From assembly GCA_029339505.1 (NCBI GenBank), contig JAQISU010000193.1, forward strand, positions 1,011,501 to 1,075,500: a stretch of 64,000 bases of DNA. The letters are read 5' to 3'. Shown one piece after another: positions 1 to 47,288 of the stretch. Under the pieces are notes generated by a model. The model worked only from the letters and a program-made list of their open reading frames with translations. It was not told the origin of the DNA and did no database searches. The position numbers were made by a program, and so were the translations under genes. This DNA is from Unio delphinus. Lineage: Eukaryota > Mollusca > Bivalvia > Unionida > Unionidae. How positions within the stretch are numbered: the stretch's first letter is position 1; each line of letters opens with the position of its first letter.

Positions 1-649
1 CAGTGTCCCAAAAATATATATACATATTAATTGAATAATCAAGTAGACGGATGATACTTCTGACGTGCAATTGAATTACAATATGTACGTACTTCAAAAC
101 CAGAGCTACATATATGTTACACTTTAATGAATATTTCAATACTAAATTTTAAAATGTACAGATTTTTGAATCCATCAAAATAAATAATTGCTACAGTGAA
201 ATACATGTCAAGGTTTTAAGAGAATAATGTCATTAAAACTCAAAAATGCATGTATAATCCAGGTCAAAATGTAGGTATATTTATTCTACTTTATTTTACA
301 GAACAATTTTTAAATGTTCTCTAAACAAAACAGAAACAAAGCATTTGATGAAAATGAATTAGAGACAATTATGTGCGGCATATAGAACGATGATTGTATC
401 CTGTGAGTAAATAATATCCACAATATTAAACTCATAATTGCAATAACAACAGTGTGATAAACAATGGGACCCTACGACATTTTATCCTCATAAAAACATG
501 CTTTTACTCTCAAACCACGAAATCACATCTTCCCACAAATGTATCATTGTTTGGTCAAAATTAAATAGTGACTTTTTAACAGAAATGACTTTAATGCGGA
601 ATATCAATTTGAAATTTCATGACTTTAAGATTCTTCAAATTATTCTTAC
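1..649. other. Intronic AT-rich sequence, no gene seen
   Basis: This is the intron following the last ABCA exon visible here, since the minus-strand gene continues beyond position 1. It is AT-rich and I see no exon, RNA gene or recognisable repeat in it. The remaining NBD1 exons (Q-loop, signature, Walker B) must lie to the left of the window. Confidence 0.6.
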
Positions 650-37377
<36,728 letters not shown>

Positions 37378-37409
37378 ATCGCTTCTAGTCAGGTCGTGCC
37401 CAAACTGTT
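37378..37409 (-). promoter_or_regulatory. Putative ABCA 5' leader, shared by both exon copies
   Basis: The 32 nt upstream of the ATG (CAGTTTGGGCACGACCTGA and so on) are conserved almost base for base in the copy at 45.1 kb, where the similarity ends abruptly at 45165. No TATA box is obvious in the next 100 nt upstream. Confidence 0.4.
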
Positions 37410-37767
37410 AATGACATATTGTGTATTTGAATCCTCTTGATAAGGAACTTGTAGGTACATGTATTTTAGAGATCGTTATGATCCGGCTAAAGCCGTTAAG
37501 GTTCGTGTCAATCTATAAAATGACGCATAATTAGCATATCCCGGATAATACTGACTTTGACGTTTATCACTTTAAACCATATCGATTTTCATAAAGCTCC
37601 ACATAATGGTCGAATTGGCATAAATAAATAAATAACCACTTCATTTCGTATTTCACATTACAAAACAGGCTATACTTGTAGTAATTTGCCAATCTTTCAA
37701 GCCGGTTTAGATATAGTGATAGCATATGTACAATTTACATGCTGGTGTTAGCACTGTGTTTGCAATG

Positions 37768-37769
37768 AA

Positions 37770-37800
<31 letters not shown>

Positions 37801-37990
37801 TGTATGTATGTATGTATGTATGTATGTATGTATGTATGTATGTATGTATGTATGCATGCATGCATGCATGTATTTATGTATGTATGTATGTATGTATGTA
37901 TGTATGTATGTATGTATGTATGTATGTATGTATGTATGTATGTATGTATCTGTGTGTGTGTGCGTGCGTGCGTGTGTGCGTGCGTGCGTG
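37768..37990. repeat. (GTAT)n/(GCAT)n/(GTGC)n compound array
   Basis: GTAT units (about 37768-37852), a GCAT block (37852-37870), more GTAT units, then GTGTGCGTGC. Long ORFs on both strands across it are repeat artefacts. Lies about 400 nt upstream of ABCA exon 1. Confidence 0.96.
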
Positions 37991-38282
37991 TATGTACTCT
38001 CAGGTAAAAACGGGAAAATAAATGTGGTTTTAATAAGTAACGAATCCGCTTCATGTGTTTTTTCTTTTTCTTCAAAGGATATTTATCAAGAAGTTTCAAA
38101 CACTGGATAAGATTCATTATTTATATTTTTCTGTCGTTAGATGATTTTGTAGAGTATTCATAACTATCACCAAAGTCAATTTTAAATCATTTTTAGATTG
38201 CGTCTTAGTAAGTGCATCAAGACATGTTAAACTTGTTAGGGTATAGAAGTTAATTTTTCCACTATATACGTTAGTAGTATAG

Positions 38283-38603
38283 TTTGTTTGTTTGATTAGG
38301 ATTTTTTACGTAGCATTAACAATTTTTCAGTCATATCGCTACGATGTCTGCAGTGAGGCAGTTTTTAGTGATGTCTAGTGCTGAGACATCATGCCGCAGA
38401 CATGTAGCATGATGTCTCACCCAGTCACATTATCCTGACACCAGGCCGACCAGTCCTAACACTAACCACTTAATGCTGAGCGTCAAGCGAGGCAGCTGTT
38501 AGTACCATTTTTGTAAGTCTTTGGTATGACTCGGCCGGGGATCGAACCGACGACCTCCCGCTTCAGGGGCGGACGATCTTACCACTAGGCCACCGGAGCG
38601 GTT
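38283..38603 (-). mobile_element. SINE family B, copy 3
   Basis: A 321-bp copy nearly identical to copy 1, tRNA head at the right. Target duplications CGTTAGTAGTATAG (38269-38282) and CGTTAGGAGTATAG (38604-38617) differ by one base. Confidence 0.92.
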
Positions 38604-41600
38604 CGTTAGGAGTATAGAGAGGTGATCTGGGGCATTCGGCAATCCGCATGTCAAACAGGGAACATAGTTCTGGGGCATAAGGGAAACTTATCAATGGAAT
38701 AACATTCAAGAGCATAAGGGGAATTTAATATGGGCATGACAGGCTGTGACGTAAGGATCGAAATGAAGAAACAAGATTGTAGTTTGTTAGATCTATTTTA
38801 TTGGAACATGTGAATGTCTGCCCTTAAAATGAAGTATAGTATTTTATTTTGCCTGAATGCGAATTGTCTTGTTCGAAATGTTACCGTGTATGGATCTAGT
38901 TTGGTTCGAAGGTCAAGACTTGTCTATGAATAACAATTCAGGTTAATGGCAGTCTATTCTAGCGCGTATAAAAACATACGCGTATGGCTGTACCTTTTAC
39001 GCACTAGTTTTCGTAACTTTCGTGCTACAATATGTAAATATCATGCTGTTTCTTCTTTTTTGCGAGCTAAAATGAAAACTAACGCGTACGTTTTTATACG
39101 TATTAGTTTTTCCTGCAAGTTAGTTTCGTTTTCTAGAGCACAGTTTTGCCCTAAATGTATGTGAGACTTCTTTTGATGAAACTAGGACACTAGAATGTAA
39201 ACTAGCGCGCAAGGTTTCTTTTTCAGTCGTCCAATGGATCAAGTTATACCACTGTATATCCGGAAGGACCGCGTGGAATAGGGGCTCATTGATGTAAAGA
39301 CATGATCGAAGGCGACGACAGTTAAATGTTTTTACAATGAAACCAGGATGCGGTAGACTATTGTGCGGAGTTAATATATCAGACACAATTGTTGAAGATT
39401 TGACATAAATTTGAGGTATTGATTTCAAAGATTTTTTTAAATGTTATATATTTATACATGCTTGAAAATGATAGATAGTTGCAACCGTTACATGTTATTG
39501 TAGTTAGTTTGGGTTTTCAACACTGGCTATACAGGTATTTAAAAGTGATCCTGTATACCTTAGGTATTGTTCAAAGAATTTTCAATTTCCTTTTATTTGA
39601 TGTTTAATTGAATGGTGTGTTTTATGTTATATAGTATATAGCTTGTCCTCGCTTCAGATGCGCATATTTAAAAAACTGCTAGCTCAACGTCGTCTTTTCA
39701 CTTTACAGACTTCTGAGATAAATTGTAAAACAAAAAGCCGATAACAACTTTTTTACATTTTATCTAGCTGGTAATTAATTCGTTGCACTTTCAGACGCTA
39801 GTATTTTCTAGTCTGGCTAAAAATTAATTTTCTATTTTGTAGTAACTGCTAAAGATAGTGTATATTAGACTAATTAAGGATAATTTGTACAAGGGAGCAG
39901 TCATTTTAGTTATATATGTGCTTAGATCATGTACAATTTCCTCAAGTACAATATCCAAACATATTTCAACTGCATTAGAAGTTCATACTATCTGTAGAGC
40001 GCCCCTTAATTGTTTTCAGAATTCTCCCAGGCAAACTCGATGGTTAAATATAACAGCTGGTTCGATTGGATGGAGAAAAAGTACAAGCGCACAATTTGCA
40101 TAGAATAGAGCGTCACAGGCGAAGACTGCAGACCGAGTAGGACGGCTTTTCTGGAGCTGGCGACCTGATGACGTCACGACGGGTGCGAAAGCACATTTTC
40201 CCGTGCTTTACAGCTAAGGACGGTTCAACACGGCATCAATTCACTTCACTATGAAGAGAAACATCACGATGTGGGGCAGTGGACTACACAGCGGAAATAT
40301 TTTGGAGAAGTTATAAGTCCCTTTCACAAGCGGCAGACGACGAAGACTTATGGAAACTGGGTAGCCCACCATAACCACGTGGTGAAGAAAAATGGCGGAC
40401 ACTGAAGTGGACTTGCTCCTACATCAAAGTACTGGAACCACATTGCAACCAGCCATGGAAAACTAAGCAATGTGGCGGACCTGGGGCGCGCTGACTGGTG
40501 ATATCAAAGTATTGAGTAACCCGCAGGCTGCCGTAGGATGATATCATCAAGTCAGCGAAACACTACCTTAGATAGCCAGCATTTTGATGCCATTACAGCG
40601 GTTTTCTGATGTGTCGCCAGCATCGGACTACTCGGATAAAGCAGTACAACGAAAAGATATTTGCCATTTATCTTTTCATTCGCCTGAATAATAAGGGACT
40701 CAATTGGTTACGAGTACCCCTCTTTGAACAACTTTCCGTGGCCCTAAAAAGCTAATTTGACCTTATTGGCATCGCCTCCAACAAAATTCAAAACCAAAAA
40801 TTACCTACCATTGACTACACTATTATATGTCACTTAGACATTTTTAATTTTCTAAATTTGTTAGGGACTTACTATATGTACGCTTATGTACTAAATTTTT
40901 TAGAATGATAGGATAATAAATAACAATTCTTCAACTTTTATATTTGAATAATTGCACAGGTGGCTAACACATTATTGGAAGTTAGGTTTGTCCATTAGTA
41001 AAACTGGACTAAATTTGAAATAAATAGGGCTCTGTTGTTTCAGGTGTTTGCTGCATTCGTCGCCTTGCTGTCTGTCTCCTTGCGTGCTCTGGTGTGTGCT
41101 GCTGTGTTGCCCTCGCCTCCTGGACCTGGACCTTTTCCGCCTTTTCCGCTTCCAACTCTACTAAATTACTAGCGAAATGAGGAAACATTTCCCCTCGCTA
41201 CCTTTCAGTTTGTTCGATTGGTTGATAGGGGTGGGTGTGTGTGGGTACTATTCCTACCCACCCTATATAGGCCTACATTTCCCTTGATAGTTACTTTTTA
41301 GTAATTCAGGGGAACGCCTTAAATGATAGTGCAATTAAGCACTTCTAAGGGAGGGAGTAACATCCCCTCCCACCTAAATGGCTACCGATATGGTAGCTAT
41401 AAAAGTTGCCCATATGCCCCTAGAGGGCGGTGGCAACTCAAAAACACCCAGTTCAGTTCAATAGAGCGTCAGACAGGCATTCGCAGCAAAACTAAAGCAC
41501 TAAAAAAAATCAAAGCGCGTTAAAAACACTAGCCTGCGTGAAAGCGAAATTTACGCGATGGTCTTCAATTTTAGAGTGCAAGCATCACGTCTGATTGGCA

Positions 41601-41913
41601 AAAGACTATGTGATACCCTCCTTTAATCAAACCAAAATATCAAATTGCCATCAATCGGGAGGAAAATTGCTTAGCACATAAGTTTATAGATGTTTAAAAG
41701 ATAGAACCTAAAAGAAGTTGTGTTTATGTTTTTGTTCATGTATATGGACGAGCGATGAAATCATTTCCAAGCACGCTGATGAAGACCCTTGAGGGGATCT
41801 TTGATGGAAACCTTTAACTCTCTCGGCGAAATATCGATATATTTTCGTTTCCGTATTATAATTTGTCATACCGAACCCGACTTCTGACACATGCATCGGA
41901 CATGGCAATATAT
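38604..41913. other. Intergenic; GC-richer unidentified block at 39.9-41.5 kb
   Basis: 38.6-39.9 kb is AT-rich and featureless apart from paired GCGTATAAAAAC / GTTTTTATACG motifs (38963 and 39085) in inverted orientation. From about 40100 to 41520 base composition shifts to GC-richer DNA with CpG-containing words, no long ORF and no repeats of itself; perhaps a regulatory block or the untranslated end of an unfamiliar retroelement. I cannot identify it. Confidence 0.35.
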
Positions 41914-42195
41914 TTATTTTCCAGACTTAAGATTAGCGATAGGGTTATTTCGACTTCCACGTAATCTTTTTTTTTTTAAAAAATGAGATCTTATTACCTG
42001 TTTAGTTTTATTCGTTGAATAGTCTACATGACTATCAATGTTCATTGACTGTGATGAAGTTACGCCTGCGTGTTTCTTCCTTTTCTTTCCTGGAAAATCC
42101 GACAATCCCAATGTAAGTCCATCTGATGAATACTGTTCTTTGTTGAATATCCAGTTACCGTTGCTAGAATTATATTTCAGTTTCCACTTCTGCAC
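41914..42195 (-). other. Exon-like ORF of unknown identity
   Basis: Minus-strand ORF with protein-like composition: KWKLKYNSSNGNWIFNKEQ, GLTLGLSDFPGKKRKKHAG. It stays open to a good donor, AAA CAG|GTAATA, at about 41999. An acceptor-like TTATTAG precedes the CATGTGCAG start. I recognise no domain. It might be an exon of an unseen upstream gene or a pseudogene fragment. Confidence 0.35.
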
Positions 42196-42622
42196 ATGCT
42201 AATAAGCTGTATATATGTACCATTAATCAAACAGCTTGGCAGAGTAGTGTCAGTCACTAACAGCACTTCATGGACTTTCTCTGTGCTCGTCACTTCCACC
42301 TACGTTATTCATAATACACTAGCCATTCAAACACTGCGTAAAGCATACCGACGGTAATACCTTGCCACGTGACCTCTCTATCAGACATTCACCTAATTTT
42401 GACTAATCTTTTCATAGGCTTCCTAGGAGCCAAACTTCTCTCTCTCAGAAAATTTCGGACCAAAGAATTGCAATTAATATTGTGACTTTAAATTCACATT
42501 ATTTCCGAGGTGTAAACCTTAATTCGACTTAACCAGTCATAAGTAGTGGTTTCTAATAGAATATTTTATAAGACAGTCATTTATTTCGTCAGTCAGAATC
42601 TCTGAACTACGTTAAATAACGT

Positions 42623-42844
42623 TTACTTTTGAGGAATGACTATATGACACGGATTTCGAAGTTTAGCTGTATCATTCCAAAACGCGTTATAAGATATCCG
42701 GTCAATTTCACTGAATTGGAACACTGGCCTCTTTGAAGTGTTAGCACTGATATGAAAGAAATTATGAAAAAAAGGTAGAAATATCTCTTCCAAAATACTC
42801 CCCATGTCTAAATGTGATAAGTTCTTAATGCTCGGTGCATTCAA
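42623..42844 (-). other. Exon-like ORF of unknown identity, possibly linked to 42.0 kb
   Basis: Minus-strand ORF reading IKNLSHLDMGSILEEIFLPFF, then FSEIDRISYNAFWNDTAKL, terminating at CAAAAG|TAA. Composition looks like a folded protein rather than random AT-rich sequence. No family recognised, and no clear start or acceptor. It lies upstream (minus sense) of the 41.9-42.2 kb ORF. Confidence 0.3.
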
Positions 42845-44805
42845 CTTTAAGGTTCACTGCTTATTAAACATTCGATACTTTACAGAGATCATGAGCTGCA
42901 AAACTATGTCATTAATAGGTAGCATAAAGGTTATGTAATAAATGAGAATCTAAAAACATAATAAGTAAAGGTATTTATTTGTTCAAGCTACCTATGATGG
43001 AACATTTAGACTAACACATTCATGGACTTAACATCATAATACAGCATTATGAAAACGTAATCCTGGTACAGTGAGTGATCGGCAGACGTCTAATGCAAGA
43101 AAGTCAAACTTGGCAAAGGTTATGCTAATGAGACACTTTACTTTTGAGCAGATGTACTCAAAAGATTATACCTATAATCTGTGGAAAAGTTTGTATAAAC
43201 AAATAAAGGTTTTCAAGCATGTTCAAATTGGTTATATGCCACATGATACAGGATAATATGACAGTCGGTTCTCACTACATCAAAATACTTATACACATAT
43301 AAGGAACTGATTAAGCTCATAAAGAATCAACATATTGATGCTTATGCCACTAGAGGCAACCTCTCTTAAAGATGTTGATATCAAGAAGAGTCTCATAGCA
43401 TGGGGCTAGAAAAAAGAAAGATGGGTAATGGACTGTTACATAAATATTGTACATTAACCGTTTCCTTCTCTCACGTCATTTTTGTTTTACTTTCCCATTA
43501 TGTTATGACAAGGAAGGAACTTGCCTATTATGATAAAATCATGTTAGCATCTCGGATTATCTAATTCACATATGAAACGCAATTGGCACATACATTTCTT
43601 AACACTATTATGCATCTATAATTGGGGGGGGGGAAGAAGACATGTACACTAGAAAAGTCAATAATGGTCTAGGGGTTGGAAGAGCTTGTGTATTACTATG
43701 AATGCTTAGCTTTTCGAGCTTAGCCTTTTGAGCATTGCTTGACATTGATTATAATTACACTTTTTCTTCTTGGTGGAAGACGTGGAGATGTTACCCTGGC
43801 CATAATTATACAAATTTGTTACTGGTGCAGAAGAAGAACCAGTTTTAGGATTTCAGATAACGCCATCCATCGCATTTTAGAGTAGTTTGTCACTTCTGCC
43901 AACATCGAACACATGCATCAACAGGTTGAACTTGACAATACCGAGCACAGCTCAAGAACTGCCAAATGGTGATAAACTGTTTAATCTGTTTGATTATACC
44001 TTTTCTAATTCCTTTTTTTGTTTGGTTTATTCAATTTTAAATAAATAACACAATTATCATTTTGATCATTGTGGCAGACCACTTAGATGGAGGTGGGACT
44101 GGACTTAGATTTTTGTAAATATATTTTGGGTTTTTTATCCATATTTTGAAAAAAGAAAGCCATGGTCTAAAATACTCCAACTGGATCGGAAGGTAACATT
44201 TAATATCACCATGGTATGTAATGTTAAAAATTGGTATTTGGGACTAATAGTAATTTCATGAATCAAACAGCCCATCACATCATGGTTATTGGTTTGGACA
44301 TTTTTGTGGTTTTAACACAATTCGTCAGCACACAACAGACTATACATTTAGGCTAGTAAGGCGATCGCATTAGAGCACAAGGTCTCTCGTGTCCCCTGTT
44401 TTGGATAACCCTGCCCTAAGTATTGAACGTTTCTAATTTTTTTAGTGGCATAAACATTTAAAGTTTCTTTTGTGTCAACATATGAGTAGAATGTTTCTTG
44501 TATGTCTGATGTCCAGGGGGTGACATGAATAAGTAAGAATTTTATTAGAGTTTATTAGAGTTTAGGATATAAATAATTTGCCGTATTCAGTAAAGAGAGG
44601 TGTTAAGATATATGGAAGTCCACAAATGTAATATTGGGATTATCGTAAATGGAGTAAGAGCGGGAGAGTATTCTACCAAACCGGAATTACTTCTAATGTT
44701 CAGTACATTTATTTTTATTTATTCGCTTTGCAGAAAGAGTTAATGCTTCAAACAACATTTTCTTCATCAGCATACCTGTTTACTTATCATGCGTACACAC
44801 AAATC

Positions 44806-44807
<2 letters not shown>
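42845..44807. other. Intergenic, no feature recognised
   Basis: AT-rich with a G9 run at 43624. Short ORFs without domain signal; no repeat ends recognised. Confidence 0.45.

Positions 44808-44884
<77 letters not shown>
44808..44884. repeat. (AT)n microsatellite at duplication edge
   Basis: Pure AT run directly adjoining the left end of the duplicated ABCA first-exon segment. Confidence 0.97.
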
Positions 44885-44887
<3 letters not shown>

Positions 44888-44889
44888 AT

Positions 44890-45166
44890 TATGCAATGCA
44901 ATTTTTGTTCAACCAGCCATTGTAAAAACAAAGAAAAAATTTGACATAAAGCATACATTGTGCTCACTGACTCAGCCTCAAACGTCTTAACACTGCGCCA
45001 TTTATTTAAGCGGAAAGAGGAAGAAGTTGATCTGCATACGAAGTCTTACGTGATTAAAATATAAACCTCTAATTGTAAATAATGATTAGTTAATTAGTAG
45101 TTTAATAAATACCTCATTGTCCTGATTACTCGCCATAACGCTTCTAGTCAGATCGTGCCCAAACTG
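44890..45166 (-). repeat. Second copy of ABCA leader, exon 1 and intron start
   Basis: Same order and orientation as 37120-37410: TTTTTGTTCAACCA, TTGTGCTCACTGACT, TTCGTATGCA (minus), ATTAAAATATAAA, CCTCATTGTCCTGATTACTC. At 45165 the match stops and the Polinton-side tandem repeat begins. Confidence 0.9.
45113..45136 (-). pseudogene. Duplicate ABCA exon 1 (MASNQDNE)
   Basis: All eight codons and the phase-0 donor (GAG|GTATTT) are intact. It could be an alternative first exon of the same gene, the start of a tandem paralogue whose other exons are lost, or a remnant. I see no other ABCA exon between 37.4 and 45.1 kb, so a complete second gene in this interval is unlikely. Confidence 0.6.
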
Positions 45167-45167
45167 C

Positions 45168-45436
45168 CCACACACACGGGGAAGCAGCCAAACCAAACCA
45201 CATACTTTACTATCCACACTCACACCATTTCCTATCCAAACACGCACGGGGAAGCAGACAAAACCACATAATTTACTATCCAATATCACACCATCTAACA
45301 TCCACACACACGGGGAAGCAGCCAACACAAGCCACACAATTTACTATCCAATATCACACCATCTACCATCCACACACACGGGGAAGCAGCCAACACAATC
45401 CACATAATTTACTATCCAATATCACACCATCTACCG
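45168..45436. repeat. 64-70-bp tandem repeat, four units, at element edge
   Basis: CACACGGGGAAGCAG recurs with its GGGG at 45178, 45248, 45312 and 45380 (spacings 70, 64, 68). Units also share ATTTACTATCCAATATCAC and CACCATCTAC. It fills the space between the duplicated ABCA segment and the first Polinton ORF. No inverse copy is seen at the far side. Confidence 0.93.
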
Positions 45437-45687
45437 TTTTTTGTGTGTACGAGGAGGGATGACAATCTTTTATCGTCTAAGATTGCGTCCTCGTCTGGCA
45501 ACAGGATAGGGTCTGCTTCTTCGGAAAGAGAAAGAAAACTATTTTGTGTCGACACGACAGTCGACAAAACTTCTGTCTGGTTCCTGCTGCTGTTGTTGCT
45601 GCTGCTACTCTCTCTGCTGCTTCTGAACTCTATACTTCTCAGTCCATTCTTATTTGTCTTTCTGAATTTCCTCTCTGATGAGTTCTT

Positions 45688-45960
45688 CTATGAGGCTGCT
45701 TGCAGCATTCTAACATTCTCTATCTCTTCAGGCTTTGGCATCAGCTTGTGTCTGATACAATGCAGAGTGACGTAAGCTTCGTTCAGCTTGGCTAGTCTTG
45801 AGCACATCTTCGTAGGAGGATGAGTCAAACAATGGATGGCCAGACTGGAGACCACCCCTGCTTTACATGGTTCAAGTGCGGACACGATAGAAAACACCCC
45901 TCTACGGTTTAGGGTTGGAAACGTTTGGATAGTTTGATGTGAGGGATGGAAAGAAGTCAA
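45688..45960 (-). CDS. Polinton-region ORF, unknown
   Basis: A 90-codon ORF with an N-terminal Ser/Thr/His-rich part and a helical C-terminus (MCSRLAKLNEAYVTLHCIRH). Last leftward ORF of the element. I do not recognise it. It ends at a TAG with no clear continuation. Confidence 0.45.
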   Translation of the reverse strand: MTSFHPSHQTIQTFPTLNRRGVFSIVSALEPCKAGVVSSLAIHCLTHPPTKMCSRLAKLNEAYVTLHCIRHKLMPKPEEIENVRMLQAAS

Positions 45961-46186
45961 AGAGCATCTATATTAATAAAAATGTAAAACAAACGACAGA
46001 CGCATTGATTTCAAAACATAAAATTTTTATTCAAATAACAAACAACTCAAAAAACAATTTTTTATCAACTAACAAACATTTTATAATTCACAAATATTTT
46101 TTTTCAAATGACAAACATTTTTTTTCATAAAACAAACATTTTTTCTTCAAATAACTAACATTTTTTTCTTCAATAACACAAATACA

Positions 46187-46747
46187 TTATCTTTGACATA
46201 GTTGACAACGTTGTGAATTAAATTGAGATTTCCACTGTTGGAAGTCATTGGGCCAACGATGTACACTACGTTTACTAGCTAATGACAACCGATAACCATA
46301 ATGGTCACAAAACCATCGATCTACTTTGTCATCGTTTCGAGACGAATGACGATCAAAATAAGTCACTAAATGTTCTAAAGAATATCCAAGACTGCGATGA
46401 TGCAGATAATAGACACAATATTGTCCACACACCATAGAATCTGTGCCTTGTAATTTCACATTTTTGAATCGTGTCGTCTGGGCATTTCTTCTCATAAAGT
46501 CAATGATATCATCTTCCAAAGGGGGTAATCCATACGAATCAAAATACTCCACACAATCCTCTTGAGGAAAGTAGACAGCTACCCAGCAGCGAGTTCCTGG
46601 AAGATTACTGTCATCTGTGTTGATGATATAAGCTTGATTCTCTTGAGGTTTGCGATGAGGTAGTTCATCTTTAGCACAAACGACAGAATTCCAAGAAGCA
46701 GTGTACGAACTACGTTTCAAAAGATAATAAAGTTCCCAGGTATCCAT
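46187..46747 (-). CDS. Adenain-type cysteine protease, catalytic His replaced
   Basis: A 186-residue protein of the adenovirus-type maturation protease family (C5-like), which in Polintons processes virion proteins. GTRCWVAVYF (51-60) and VEYFDSYG (67-73) form the core strands. Q100 and CGQYC (107-111) carry the oxyanion Gln and nucleophilic Cys with the family's 7-residue spacing. The residue before the WVA Trp, normally the catalytic His, is Cys54, so the enzyme as read is probably inactive. A His/Cys-rich tail (CQLCQR) ends it. The ORF is otherwise unbroken and starts at a normal ATG. Confidence 0.88.
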   Translation of the reverse strand: MDTWELYYLLKRSSYTASWNSVVCAKDELPHRKPQENQAYIINTDDSNLPGTRCWVAVYFPQEDCVEYFDSYGLPPLEDDIIDFMRRNAQTTRFKNVKLQGTDSMVCGQYCVYYLHHRSLGYSLEHLVTYFDRHSSRNDDKVDRWFCDHYGYRLSLASKRSVHRWPNDFQQWKSQFNSQRCQLCQR

Positions 46748-46845
46748 GTTTTTTGTAGCCTTGTTTTTTTTCTTCTTTTCTTCACAGGTGATGATAAATC
46801 ATCAATTCAATACAGACTTTTTGCTTGAAAAGGTCTGTCAAGTAA

Positions 46846-47234
46846 CTGTTTGTTTGCTTCGTCTCCTTACTCTGTGCCAAGAAAGCTTCGATGCGATCAA
46901 TTTCTCGAGCAAACAATGGAGGAGAGGAATGATCACGCAAGTCTTTATACCACTAAAGTAAGACGGCTTCTTCTGAGATGAGACTCCAAGCTTCGTTCAG
47001 ATAATCGTCCAATGTTTCTTCTTTACTCATCATCATACGTTAATCGTGTTGCATTTGACTGGGATGATCGATTTGACATCCATAACAATATTTTTTAATA
47101 ATATCACTCATTGTATTCTCCAAGTGTTTGGTAAAACAGGTGACTAAATGATGTTCCTGTTCTGGCCATCTGGACTGCATTATCACTACTTCTTCTTTTT
47201 GGTCTTGGTTGTCTGATTTCTCTGTAACCTCCAT
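46846..47234 (-). pseudogene. Polinton conserved Cys/His protein, stop-interrupted
   Basis: ATG at 47234; the first 64 codons end CYGCQIDHPSQMQHD at a TAA. The same frame continues with MSKEETLDDYLNEAWSLIS, a TAG, then WYKDLRDHSSPPLF. A C-x-G-C-x-x-x-H-P-S-Q-x-x-H-type motif is, to my recollection, a recurrent small Polinton protein of unknown role. Broken by two stops. Confidence 0.6.
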
Positions 47235-47288
47235 TCAATTCCATTGATTCTCCACTCTTCAAAGAGGGACAAGAGTTTTCCATAGTGT

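Noticed and set aside
37707..38117. ORFs up to 136 codons on both strands (HTYIHTY / YVCMYVCM)
   Set aside because: Pure translation of the GTAT/GCAT array; the same artefact recurs at 58731-59182 and with AT, GA and CT runs elsewhere.
45086..45337. 83-codon minus-strand ORF across the junction
   Set aside because: It reads through the tandem repeat (Val/Trp/Cys periodic) into the duplicated exon; a periodic artefact rather than a fusion gene.
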